Shown here: piece by piece, positions 14,934 to 22,727 of the stretch | How positions within the stretch are numbered: the stretch's first letter is position 1 | Layout of the letters: every line of letters starts with the position of its first letter | Origin: JALYIM01 sp040003205 | Lineage (GTDB): Bacteria > Acidobacteriota > Terriglobia > Terriglobales > Acidobacteriaceae | DNA: 22,904 nt | Direction of reading: 5' to 3' | Assembly: GCA_040003205.1 (NCBI GenBank) | Contig: JBDUDA010000019.1 | Coordinates: forward strand, 1 to 22,904 | Position numbers and translations under genes: made by a program | Notes under the pieces: generated by a model | What the model was told of the DNA's origin: nothing | The model's database searches: none | Seen by the model: only the letters and a program-made list of their open reading frames with translations

Positions 14934-15133
14934 AAGTCGAAAGCCTCGAATTGAATTTTGTAGTTAAGAATGCTGTGGCGCTTGTCCAGCATAGTTAGAG
15001 GACGTTTTGCCAGGTTGAAACAACCGCGAATGAACTTAATGTAAGTGACCCCGGGTGGCAAGCCACTCATAGATCGGCCTTCCATAAACATGGCCCAACC
15101 TGCGCGATGATCAGGTCGGGATGAATCCGTTCG
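14934..15133 (-). other. Long leader between promoter and symporter start
   Basis: If the promoter at 15134-15161 is right, about 195 bases of untranslated leader precede the TTG. I see no riboswitch that I can name. An open frame (15148-14930) runs through it and ends overlapping the TTG as TTGA, but its first ATG would lie upstream of the expected transcription start and its codon use is not gene-like. Confidence 0.35.
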
Positions 15134-15161
15134 ATTGTACTCAAACATCCCGTAATTTCAA
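15134..15161 (-). promoter_or_regulatory. Candidate promoter of the symporter-galK operon
   Basis: On the minus strand TTGAAA (15156-15161) and TACAAT (15134-15139) stand 16 bases apart, each matching five of six consensus bases. It lies 18 bases from the edge of the large inverted repeat and points toward the symporter. Confidence 0.55.
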
Positions 15162-15179
15162 ACGATTACGCGACTTGGC

Positions 15180-15365
15180 AGTGGCTCAATTTCAAAATAA
15201 CCTGTCATCTCGACCGGAGTCGTGGCTTCGCGCAGCGAAGACACCGCGGAGTGGAGAGACCTGCTTTTCCCCCGTCTAACAGCAGGTCTCTCGACTCCGC
15301 AAAGCCAAGCGGCTTTGCTTCGCTCGAGATGACAACCCTCGGTTGCAGCTTTGAATTGAGCCACT
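15180..15365. repeat. 186-bp imperfect palindrome, MITE- or REP-like element
   Basis: The ends are perfect 12-base inverted copies: AGTGGCTCAATT at 15180-15191 and AATTGAGCCACT at 15354-15365. A second pair, TGTCATCTCGA at 15203-15213 and TCGAGATGACA at 15324-15334, and a third, 15246-15265 with 15281-15300 (19 of 20 paired), nest inside, leaving a 15-base apical loop at 15266-15280. Between them lie AGCGAAG-type repeats that pair in part. There is no coding potential. No clear target-site duplication flanks it. It lies between the 3' end of the DeoR gene and the symporter promoter, so the transcript could act as a deoR terminator. 15366-15463 holds nothing recognisable. Confidence 0.85.
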
Positions 15366-15463
15366 ACCCGCGAATTCGATCCGGCTGCTCCAAGCTTAGT
15401 GAGGGGGTTGGTCAAGAGATAGAGCGCTTTGTCTGTGCCCGAATGTACTGAGGGAAAACGCTA

Positions 15464-16225
15464 TCAAACCAGAGTGACATCGATATTAGATTTTTTTAGA
15501 ATACTCAGATCGGCCTTGGGAACATCCTTATCTGTGATCACGCCATGAAGAGCCGAGGGAGGGGCAATCAAGGATAAGCTACGTCGTCCGAACTTGCTGG
15601 AGTCGCACACCGCCCAACAACTCTTCGAAACTTCCATCATTGCGCGATTCACTTTCGCCTCCAGCAGGTTAGGGGTGCTGAGGCCATGGCGCACATCAAA
15701 CCCATCCACTCCCAGAAAAAGTATGTCGGCATTGAGGCGATGCAAGGTTTCCTCCGCGATCGGCCCCACCAACGAAAAAGAATTTTTGCGTAGCGTCCCG
15801 CCGGTCAAAATTACCTCTATGGATGTACCTGATAATTCGACCGCGATATTCACGGCATTGGTGATAATTGTCAGGTTTTGAAAATGCTTCAGCACTCGTG
15901 CGATCGCAGTAGTAGTCGTGCCGGAATCCAAGATCAGCACCTGGCCTTCCGTCACCATGCTCGCCGCCGCCAGCGCAATTCTCTGCTTCTTCTTGCGGTG
16001 GAGCTTTTCTTTCTCCAGCAGCGTGGGATCAGCCAACGCGCCTTCCTGCTTGGGCAGCGCTCCGCCATGAGTGCGGTGGATGCGCCCATGGGACTGCAAT
16101 ATGTCGAGATCTTTTCGGATAGTGACTTGCGAAGTGTCGAACTCTTTCGCAAGATCGCCCACCAGAACCCGGCCGTTGCGGTTTAGAGTTTCGAGGATTG
16201 CCCTACGGCGCTCTTCATTCAGCAC
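15464..16225 (-). CDS. DeoR-family sugar-responsive transcriptional repressor
   Basis: A 253-residue regulator. The N-terminal DeoR HTH covers about residues 2-55 (LNEERRRAILETLNRNGRVLVGDLAKEFDTSQVTIRKDLDILQSHGRIHRTHGGA). The C-terminal sugar-phosphate-sensing domain follows, with DSGTTTTAIARVL, ITNAVNIAVEL, LTGGTLRKNSFSLVGP and FLGVDGFD. Members usually bind a phosphorylated sugar and release operators. I chose GTG 16225, since the family typically begins one or two residues before the ERRxxIL helix; a TTG at 16273 would add 16 unlikely residues with no better ribosome site. It is divergent from agaS and most resembles AgaR/GlcR-like members. An AAGTAAGAG box on its own coding strand at 16282-16290 and the ACGAAAGTAAAAG box at 16354 suggest it controls itself and agaS. 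Confidence 0.9.
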   Translation of the reverse strand: MLNEERRRAILETLNRNGRVLVGDLAKEFDTSQVTIRKDLDILQSHGRIHRTHGGALPKQEGALADPTLLEKEKLHRKKKQRIALAAASMVTEGQVLILDSGTTTTAIARVLKHFQNLTIITNAVNIAVELSGTSIEVILTGGTLRKNSFSLVGPIAEETLHRLNADILFLGVDGFDVRHGLSTPNLLEAKVNRAMMEVSKSCWAVCDSSKFGRRSLSLIAPPSALHGVITDKDVPKADLSILKKSNIDVTLV

Positions 16226-16281
16226 AAGTTTTCTCGGGAGACCGCAGCGGGTGGAATCTTTGGCTGATCCCAACGCGACGG

Positions 16282-16290
16282 CTCTTACTT
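16282..16290 (-). promoter_or_regulatory. AAGTAAGAG box upstream of the DeoR gene
   Basis: AAGTAAGAG on the minus strand, 56 bases before the GTG start, is identical to the last nine bases of the box in front of the TonB receptor. It lacks the ACG half, and no clear -35 precedes it, so it is a partial match that could indicate autoregulation. Confidence 0.4.
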
Positions 16291-16337
16291 CTACTCCGGG
16301 ACGGCTCGATTTGTCTACCGGAAATTGTTCTCTGGTC

Positions 16338-16366
16338 TTGACAGTTACGCAAAACGAAAGTAAAAG
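16338..16366 (+). promoter_or_regulatory. agaS promoter with embedded DeoR-type box
   Basis: A perfect TTGACA (16338-16343) is 17 bases from TAAAAG (16361-16366). The box ACGAAAGTAAAAG (16354-16366) covers the -10. Read on the other strand it is CTTTTACTTTCGT, like the TTTCGTTT-type tandem sites of DeoR-family sugar repressors. A 10-base palindrome GTATGCATAC (16366-16375) follows directly. Confidence 0.65.
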
Positions 16367-16396
16367 TATGCATACGTAATAAAGGGAAACACATCG

Positions 16397-17575
16397 GTGG
16401 ATGCTCTAACAAAGTTGCTTCGCCTTCCGGAGACGGAAAAGCAGTCTCGCGGGCTGTTGAACACGCCTGCCGAAATTGCTCAGCAGCCTGCTACCTGGAG
16501 GTCCACCGTTGAACTATTTCGCAAGCGACAACGCGAAATAATGGAATTTTTCAATGCCTCGGGACTCGGGAGCGATCCGCAGGATTCCCCGGTGGTCTGG
16601 CTGGTGGGCGCAGGCACGTCTGACTATCTGGGAAGGTGTCTGGCGCAGTTGCTGCGCCGGCTCTGGCAGTGCGAGGTGCTCGCCGTTCCCAGCACGGATC
16701 TCCTGACGCACCTTGACCAACTTTTGTTACCGCGCAAGCGCTATCTGTGGGTCTCTTTTTCCAGATCCGGCGACAGTCCGGAAGGTGTCGCAGTTCTCGC
16801 ACGGGCATTGAAGAGATTCCCCGCCATCCGTCACCTGGTAGTCTCATGCAACCGCGATGGACAAATGGTCCAACTGCTTAAGGAACATCACAACACCCTC
16901 GCCATAATCCTCGACGAATCCGTAAACGATCGCGGTTTAGCCATGACGAGCTCTTTCACAAATATGTTGGTCTTTGGGCATTGCCTTGCGCATTTCGCAA
17001 GCTTCGAAGTCTATGAAGCGATGCTCGAAAAACTGAGCAGTGCGGGCAGGGATTTGCTGGCCCCTGCTGCGGACACGGCAGACATGATGGCGAGCGGCGA
17101 ATATACGCAGGCCTGCTTCATAGGGTCGGGGCCGCTCCGGGCAGTGGCTCAGGAATCTGCTTTGAAATTACTCGAAATGACAGCGGGACAAATTTCGACC
17201 ATGTCGGAATCCACCCTTGGACTTCGTCACGGTCCCATGGCGGCGCTCAACAGCTCGACACTTTTAGTGAGCTATCTTTCCGCCGATGAAACGGTGAGAA
17301 ACTACGAGTTGGACTTGCTGCGTGAAATTGGCAGCAAGAACCTGGTGCGCACCCGCATTGCCATTTCGCCAGATTCGACTTCTCAGGGTGGTTCCTTCGC
17401 CGAATACTGCCTTCAAACGGCAACTGGGTTGAAGGATGATTACATTCCACCAGTGAGCGTGATTTTCGGCCAACTACTGGGCCTTTTTTTCTCATTGCGT
17501 TTTGGACTGCGTCCGGATTGCCCGAGCCCAAACGGTGCCATCGCTCGGGTCGTGCAAAATGTTTCTTTGCATTGA
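16397..17575 (+). CDS. agaS: AgaS-like SIS-domain sugar-phosphate isomerase/deaminase
   Basis: A 392-residue protein with two SIS domains. The first contains VVWLVGAGTSDYLGR (about residues 66-80) and the phosphosugar loop FSRSGDSPE (about 121-129). The second has ACFIGSGPLRAVAQESALKLLEMT and LGLRHGPM (about 275-282). The length and order match AgaS, which converts galactosamine-6-phosphate to tagatose-6-phosphate with release of ammonia; GlmS and GlmR-type proteins differ in lacking or adding domains. The start is GTG at 16397 with AAAGGGA (16381-16387) nine bases upstream. It is divergent from the DeoR regulator and upstream of the receptor and GH2 genes, suggesting amino-sugar catabolism. 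Glucosamine-6-phosphate is an alternative substrate. Confidence 0.85.
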   Translation: MDALTKLLRLPETEKQSRGLLNTPAEIAQQPATWRSTVELFRKRQREIMEFFNASGLGSDPQDSPVVWLVGAGTSDYLGRCLAQLLRRLWQCEVLAVPSTDLLTHLDQLLLPRKRYLWVSFSRSGDSPEGVAVLARALKRFPAIRHLVVSCNRDGQMVQLLKEHHNTLAIILDESVNDRGLAMTSSFTNMLVFGHCLAHFASFEVYEAMLEKLSSAGRDLLAPAADTADMMASGEYTQACFIGSGPLRAVAQESALKLLEMTAGQISTMSESTLGLRHGPMAALNSSTLLVSYLSADETVRNYELDLLREIGSKNLVRTRIAISPDSTSQGGSFAEYCLQTATGLKDDYIPPVSVIFGQLLGLFFSLRFGLRPDCPSPNGAIARVVQNVSLH

Positions 17576-17594
17576 TGAGGCGGCGTCGCTTTGC

Positions 17595-17624
17595 TTGACA
17601 CTTTGATCGTCACGAAAGTAAGAG
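17595..17624 (+). promoter_or_regulatory. TonB receptor promoter with the same DeoR-type box
   Basis: TTGACA (17595-17600) is followed after 11 bases by ACGAAAGTAAGAG (17612-17624), 12 of 13 identical to the box before agaS, where the spacing is 10. The -10 must lie within the box (TAAGAG, 17619-17624, 18 bases away). A small inverted repeat GCGTTC...GAACGC (17628-17649) follows. Confidence 0.6.
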
Positions 17625-17697
17625 GAAGCGTTCGTAAGATAAAGAACGCGCTCAACCACCTGACAGAAATGAACAGCACAATGGACTGGAGCGGTTT

Positions 17698-20600
17698 ATG
17701 AGAATCCAAAAACGTCAACGCATCTTCATCATTTGTACTTTGCTTGGCAGTTCGGTTTTAGCGGGAACTGCCTGGTCGCAGAGAGACGCCGGCAGCATCG
17801 TGGGCACGGTTAAAGACCCGAGCGGCGCGATGGTGGACAACGCAAAAGTCTCCATTACCGACGTGGAGCGGCAGGAAGTCTTCCGCACTACCACAGATCA
17901 TGACGGCCAATATGTTGGAAGCCCGCTGCATGTCGGCAAATATACGGTGACAGTAAGAACCGCCGGCTTTAAAGAGGCGGTCTCGACCCCTGTAGACCTC
18001 GATGTGCAACAACGCATCGTTATCAACATCACCCTGCAAGTAGGCGAGGTCAGCGAAAAAGTTGAAGTGACGGGAGCAGCGCCCCTGCTTGAGACTCAGA
18101 CTTCGGAACTTGGCCAAGTGGTGGACGCGCGTCAGGCCGCTAATTTGCCGTTGAACGGCCGCAATTTTGCGCAATTGGCATTGCTCAGCACCGGCACGGC
18201 GCCGAGCGAACCGGGGTCTCGCGACGAGAAGAGTTATGGATTCAGCGCCGGCGGCGCGCGCTCGTTGCAGAATAATTTCCTGTTGGATGGGGTCGACAAC
18301 AATTCCAACCTCCCCGACCTGCTGAATGAGACTAACTTCGTAATTCAGCCTCCCATCGACGCTTTGCAGGAGTTTAAAGTCCAGAGCAACGCCTACAGCG
18401 CGGAGTTCGGACGCGGCAATGGCGCCATCATTAATGCTGTCATCAAATCCGGTACGAACACACTGCACGGGTCGTTGTGGGAGTTTCTTCGCAACGATAA
18501 GTTGGACGCTCGCAATTATTTTGACGATCGCAATAAGCCCACGCCGCCCTACAAACAGAACCAGTTCGGTGGCACCATTGGCGGGCCCGTATACCTTCCA
18601 GGCATTTACGACGGACGCAGCCGGACATTTTTCTTTGCGGATTATGAAGGCCTGCGGATTCGTCAGGCTCAGACACAGAATGCCTTCATACCCAGCGCCG
18701 CCTGGCGGCAGGGAGATTTTTCAGACCTGATCGATTATTCCACCGTCACCGGGGTGGACTGCAATGGAGCGTCAACTTATGCCGGCGAAATTTTCGACGC
18801 CCGCCTGGCACAAGCTTCCTGCGGAGTTCCTTTTCAATATGATTCGACCGGCACGCCTCTAAACATTATTCCGGCATCGCCAGTGACTGCGGGGGGCGGA
18901 TTTCTTGACCCGCTCGCTCTGCGGCTTGCAGCTCTCTACCCAGCTCCCAATGTGGTGAATAATCCCAGCATTAATTACCTGACAAATCCGGTATTGAAGG
19001 AAGCGCGTAAGAATTTCGATGTGCGACTCGATCAGAAGTTTTCCGATCGTAATAACACATTCTTTCGTTTCAGCTTTGAAGACCAGCCCAGCAGCATCCC
19101 AGGGACTTTTAATGGTCTCGCGGATGGAGGCGGCTTCTTCAGCGGGGTTGAAGATAATTCTTATCGCAGCTTCGCCACGAGTTGGTCGCACCTTTTCACT
19201 CCTCAAGTCGTCAATGAAATCCGTCTAGGATACAACCGCATCAATTCGCACCGCTTTCAACTCAACGCGAATACCGACGTCTCCAGCCAGCTAGGATTTC
19301 CCGGCGTTCCGTTCTCGCCAGGAATTGGCGGGCTGCCCCAGCTCTCATTTAATGACGTCGCCACACTCGGCAGTCCGACGTTCCTGCCTTCGAAGGAACT
19401 ACAAAATTCCTACACACTTTCTGAAAACCTCATTTGGGTCAAAGGAAAGCACACCTGGAAGTACGGCACAGAAATTCGGCGCGAGGAATTTACAATTTTC
19501 CAGCCTGCATCTCCTCGCGGAGACCTGGGATTTGACAGCACTTTGACTGACAACCCGGCGGCGCAGGGCAGCGGCGGTACCGGTTTCGCATCTTTCATGG
19601 CGGGGCTTACGAACGGCGGCAGCATCAACAACCTGCATAACGTGGATTATTTTCGCACCACCTATGCTCTCTACGGTCAAGATGACTGGAGGTTGGCGCC
19701 GAACCTGACCTTGAACCTGGGATTGCGTTATGAAGTATTTCTGCCAGTCACCGAACGCAACAATCAACTGGGCACCTTCGACCTTACCAATCCCGCCACG
19801 CCAACAATTATTGTTCCGAAGGGACAGAATGCTCAACTCACTCCGAACATTGCTTCGCAGGTGCAGATCAGTCGTACGGGCAGCGCGGGACTTATCAATA
19901 AGGACTTGAACAATTTCGCCCCCCGCATCGGCCTCGCTTACCAGCTGGAAAGCCACACCGTCTTGCGCTCAGGCTACGGAATATTTTATGGAGGGCAGGA
20001 GAATGGCCCTTATTCGAATCCCAGTCCCGGATTCAATCCACCGTTCTTCGTGACTCAGTCCTTCTCTGGCCCCTGTAGCGCATCCTCCGCGAATCCCGCT
20101 CCCGGGCAACTCGACTGTTCCGTACCCGGCTTGTCGTTTCTAGCGAATGGTTTCCCAGCCAACTCGCTCACCGATCCCAATTCGCCGCTTTTCTTTTCCG
20201 TAGATCGAAAACTACGTACGCCTTACATGCAGCAGTGGCACTTATCAATTGAGCGTCAATTGCCCGCCGATGGTGTTTTTGAAATAAGCTATGCGGGATC
20301 GAAAGGCACAAAGCTGTATACGTTTTTCAACGGCAATCAGGCCCTCCCAACCGCTGATCCGAATGCCGCCACCGCTCCTCGCAGGCCGGTTCCCTCGATT
20401 GACGCGCCCATCGATTCATTTCGTTCGCTGGGCGCTTCCAGCTATCACTCGCTTCAGGCACACTACGAGAAGCGCTTTTCGCATGGACTACAGTTTTTAG
20501 CGTCATACACCTGGGCTCACTCGATTGACAACGCTTCTAATGCCAATCTCGGACCAACCCAGAACAACAGCGACTTCCGTGACTTCCGGCATCCAGAAAA

Positions 20601-21201
20601 TGAAATTGGCAGCTCGGACTTCGACATCCGCCATCGTTTTGTCGCCAGCTTTTTTTATGAATTGCCTTTCGGACACGGTAAGCGCTTTGTCGGGGATGCA
20701 AGCGGAGCTCTCGATCAGGTGGTGGGCGGCTGGCAAGTTGCCAGCATTGTAAGTATGTCAACCGGTAACTACTTCACTGTGCTCGATAGCAATGCAAACT
20801 TTTCCAACTCCGATGGCGGGGCCGGCGGGGCCTCGCAGCGCCCTGATCAAGTCGGCGATCCGCATGCACACCCGTGTGTGCCCGGAACATTTTTTAATAC
20901 CTGCGCCTTTGCCGATCCCCCCGCCGGTTCCTATGGCAACGTAGGACGCAATACCGTCGAAGGGCCAGGCTATAAAACTTGGGACTTGTCGCTGTTCAAA
21001 AACTTTAGCGTTCGTGAAAGAGCGAAGCTGGAGTTCAGGGCCGAATTCTTCAACGTGCTGAACCACACAAATTTTCTGTTCTCGAAGACTGGACCGCAAA
21101 ATTCCAACAACTCCACTATTTTGGGCACTCCGGAGTTTGGATTTCTTACCGCGGCGCGGGATCCGCGACAGATTCAATTTGCGCTGAAGCTATCGTTCTA
21201 G
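17698..21201 (+). CDS. Oar-like TonB-dependent outer-membrane receptor
   Basis: A 1,167-residue protein: signal peptide (about 1-27, ending AWSQ), a carboxypeptidase-regulatory-like beta-sandwich (about 31-115, GSIVGTVKDPSGAMVDNAKVSI then TTTDHDGQYV), plug domain (about 125-275, with LPLNGRNF, NNFLLDGVDNN and EFGRGNGAIINAVIKSGTN), and a 22-strand-type barrel to a terminal aromatic (IQFALKLSF). This architecture is the acidobacterial Oar/SusC-like branch, thought to carry oligosaccharides, peptides or complexes across the outer membrane. GGAG (17687-17690) is seven bases before the ATG. It lies between agaS and a GH2 gene and shares the agaS promoter box, which points to glycan uptake; no SusD partner is visible, as is usual for these receptors. 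Confidence 0.95.
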   Translation: MRIQKRQRIFIICTLLGSSVLAGTAWSQRDAGSIVGTVKDPSGAMVDNAKVSITDVERQEVFRTTTDHDGQYVGSPLHVGKYTVTVRTAGFKEAVSTPVDLDVQQRIVINITLQVGEVSEKVEVTGAAPLLETQTSELGQVVDARQAANLPLNGRNFAQLALLSTGTAPSEPGSRDEKSYGFSAGGARSLQNNFLLDGVDNNSNLPDLLNETNFVIQPPIDALQEFKVQSNAYSAEFGRGNGAIINAVIKSGTNTLHGSLWEFLRNDKLDARNYFDDRNKPTPPYKQNQFGGTIGGPVYLPGIYDGRSRTFFFADYEGLRIRQAQTQNAFIPSAAWRQGDFSDLIDYSTVTGVDCNGASTYAGEIFDARLAQASCGVPFQYDSTGTPLNIIPASPVTAGGGFLDPLALRLAALYPAPNVVNNPSINYLTNPVLKEARKNFDVRLDQKFSDRNNTFFRFSFEDQPSSIPGTFNGLADGGGFFSGVEDNSYRSFATSWSHLFTPQVVNEIRLGYNRINSHRFQLNANTDVSSQLGFPGVPFSPGIGGLPQLSFNDVATLGSPTFLPSKELQNSYTLSENLIWVKGKHTWKYGTEIRREEFTIFQPASPRGDLGFDSTLTDNPAAQGSGGTGFASFMAGLTNGGSINNLHNVDYFRTTYALYGQDDWRLAPNLTLNLGLRYEVFLPVTERNNQLGTFDLTNPATPTIIVPKGQNAQLTPNIASQVQISRTGSAGLINKDLNNFAPRIGLAYQLESHTVLRSGYGIFYGGQENGPYSNPSPGFNPPFFVTQSFSGPCSASSANPAPGQLDCSVPGLSFLANGFPANSLTDPNSPLFFSVDRKLRTPYMQQWHLSIERQLPADGVFEISYAGSKGTKLYTFFNGNQALPTADPNAATAPRRPVPSIDAPIDSFRSLGASSYHSLQAHYEKRFSHGLQFLASYTWAHSIDNASNANLGPTQNNSDFRDFRHPENEIGSSDFDIRHRFVASFFYELPFGHGKRFVGDASGALDQVVGGWQVASIVSMSTGNYFTVLDSNANFSNSDGGAGGASQRPDQVGDPHAHPCVPGTFFNTCAFADPPAGSYGNVGRNTVEGPGYKTWDLSLFKNFSVRERAKLEFRAEFFNVLNHTNFLFSKTGPQNSNNSTILGTPEFGFLTAARDPRQIQFALKLSF

Positions 21202-21284
21202 GTCGCGAGCTGAGGGACACCGCGTCTCAAGAAAGTTCTCTTCAGCTAGCGCCAGCCGGCAGTCCCGAGTGTGAGTCGAAGACA

Positions 21285-22727
21285 ATGCTACTAAAAAGAT
21301 TGAGCGAGATTCGGCGCTTCTGGATCATCCTCGCCATTGCCCTACTGCTTTTTGCAACGGCGAAAGCCCACGCGTCCGATTCTCCCAACATTATTGAACT
21401 CACCAGCGGATGGCGCATGACTGCGGCTGGGAATGTCTCCGATGACGCCGCGCCCTCGATGCCCGGATTTGACGATTCAAAATGGTATGCGGTCAAACGG
21501 ATGCCAGCCACTGTGCTGCAAATACTGGAAGATAACGGCGTTTATTCCGATCTTTACACCGGCATGAACCTAGTTGAGCCGGGCGATCTCTGGAAACAGG
21601 ATTGGTGGTACCGCACCCGCTTTACTGTTGCTGCGGGACGCAAGGTTCATTCACTCATTTTCGAAGGAATTAATTACCGCGCAGATTTGTGGGTCAACGG
21701 GCACAAAGTCGCTAACCGCTCTCAAATTGTAGGCATGTACAACCAGTTCGAATTGGATGTCACCGAATTTGTGCATCCGGGCGACAACGTACTGGCGGTT
21801 AAGATCACTCCTGAACGGGCTTTGACCGGCGACAACGGCGTCGAGTTGGGCGACAGCTGGCTCGACTGGATTAACTGGAAATACATTGGCTATCACGATG
21901 CCGAAAAGCACCTGGATATTCCGTTCGTCCCTGACAGAAACGCGGGTGTGTGGAAACGTGTATATCTCAGCAGCACCGGCCCGGTTGCAATTCGGCATCC
22001 GTATGTGGCGACCGACCTCCCCCTGCCCGCAACTAGCCCCGCATCGCTAACGGTTTATTGTGACGTGGTAAATCATTCCTCCAACCCCGTGACTGGGATT
22101 GTCTCTGGAGAAATCACGCGTCCCGGCAAGCCCGCGATTGCGTTCCACAAATCAGTTTCACTCCATCGCAACGAAGAGCAGGAGGTGATGATCGGTCCGG
22201 CTGATTTTCGCGGTCTTACGGTTGACAACCCTGATTTGTGGTGGCCATATCAGTGGGGGAAGCCGAATCTCTATCACTTGCAATTAAATTTCACGGTGGC
22301 TGGCGAGCCTTCCGATTCGCAATCGCTGAATTTCGGCATTCGCAAGATTACCCAGCAGCGCGACGCCGACAGGGCTTTTCCTGAGCTTGGAAACGTCGGC
22401 AACTTTTACTTGCAGATCAACGGCAAAGATTATTTGATTCGCGGAGGCGTCTATTCTCCCGACCTGCTTTTTCGCAGCGATCCCGCACGCGACGCGGCAA
22501 TCATGCAGTACGCCAAAGACCTCGGACTAAACCTGCTTCGCTGGGAGCTGAAAATTGCCGACGACAGCATGATCGAGCGCGCCGACCAGGAAGGGATGCC
22601 GGTAATGCTGGGCTGGATGTGCTGCGCCCAATGGGAACATTGGGAGCTTTGGAGCGCTGAAGACCAGTGGGTGGAGACGTCGGGGTTTGAAGCCGAGGCT
22701 GTTGAGCGTCCCTTCGAGCAGGCGTAG
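21285..22727 (+). CDS. GH2 glycosidase, N-terminal part, cut at about 22674
   Basis: The protein has a signal peptide (residues about 1-33, RFWIILAIALLLFATAKAHAS), a GH2 jelly-roll sugar-binding domain (about 95-195, WYRTRFTV, GINYRADLWVNGHKV, FELDVTEFVHPGDNVLAVKI), an immunoglobulin-like domain (about 235-350) and the start of the TIM barrel (about 375-463, FYLQINGKDYLIRGG, LLRWELKIADDSMIERADQEGMPVMLGW). It resembles exo-beta-D-glucosaminidase/beta-mannosidase enzymes of about 900 residues. After WSAEDQWV (V463) the family sequence stops, replaced by 17 unrelated residues and a TAG. The catalytic glutamates would lie beyond this point, so the open frame as read cannot be active. It follows the receptor by 83 bases. 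Substrate (chitosan-like, mannosidic or galactosidic) is not certain. Confidence 0.85.
   Translation: MLLKRLSEIRRFWIILAIALLLFATAKAHASDSPNIIELTSGWRMTAAGNVSDDAAPSMPGFDDSKWYAVKRMPATVLQILEDNGVYSDLYTGMNLVEPGDLWKQDWWYRTRFTVAAGRKVHSLIFEGINYRADLWVNGHKVANRSQIVGMYNQFELDVTEFVHPGDNVLAVKITPERALTGDNGVELGDSWLDWINWKYIGYHDAEKHLDIPFVPDRNAGVWKRVYLSSTGPVAIRHPYVATDLPLPATSPASLTVYCDVVNHSSNPVTGIVSGEITRPGKPAIAFHKSVSLHRNEEQEVMIGPADFRGLTVDNPDLWWPYQWGKPNLYHLQLNFTVAGEPSDSQSLNFGIRKITQQRDADRAFPELGNVGNFYLQINGKDYLIRGGVYSPDLLFRSDPARDAAIMQYAKDLGLNLLRWELKIADDSMIERADQEGMPVMLGWMCCAQWEHWELWSAEDQWVETSGFEAEAVERPFEQA
22670..22677. other. Composition and homology breakpoint
   Basis: Left of here the sequence is about 55-62% G+C and encodes GH2 on the plus strand. 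Right of here it is about 73% G+C and encodes an unrelated protein on the minus strand. No insertion sequence end, tRNA or repeat marks the join. Confidence 0.65.

Noticed and set aside
14931..14945. CAAAAGTCGAAAGCC at the symporter start as another DeoR box
   Set aside because: It contains both half motifs but in a different order and it overlaps the start codon, so the match to the 13-mer is poor.
14930..15148. A 72-residue minus-strand frame ending in a TTGA overlap with the symporter start
   Set aside because: The overlap looks like coupling, but the best promoter (15134-15161) would start transcription downstream of its ATG, there is no ribosome site, and codon use and composition are not gene-like.
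15170..15375. Target-site duplication flanking the 186-bp palindrome
   Set aside because: The bases left (GACTTGGC) and right (ACCCGCGA) of the ends do not match at any length I would trust.
16366..16375. GTATGCATAC palindrome as a separate operator
   Set aside because: Ten bases of AT-rich palindrome directly after the -10 can occur by chance, and no second copy was seen at the receptor promoter; kept only as a note with the agaS promoter.
17758..18468. A 236-residue open frame on the minus strand
   Set aside because: It is wholly antisense to the signal, plug and early barrel of the TonB receptor, whose family motifs are unmistakable in the plus frame; no ribosome site or recognisable domain.
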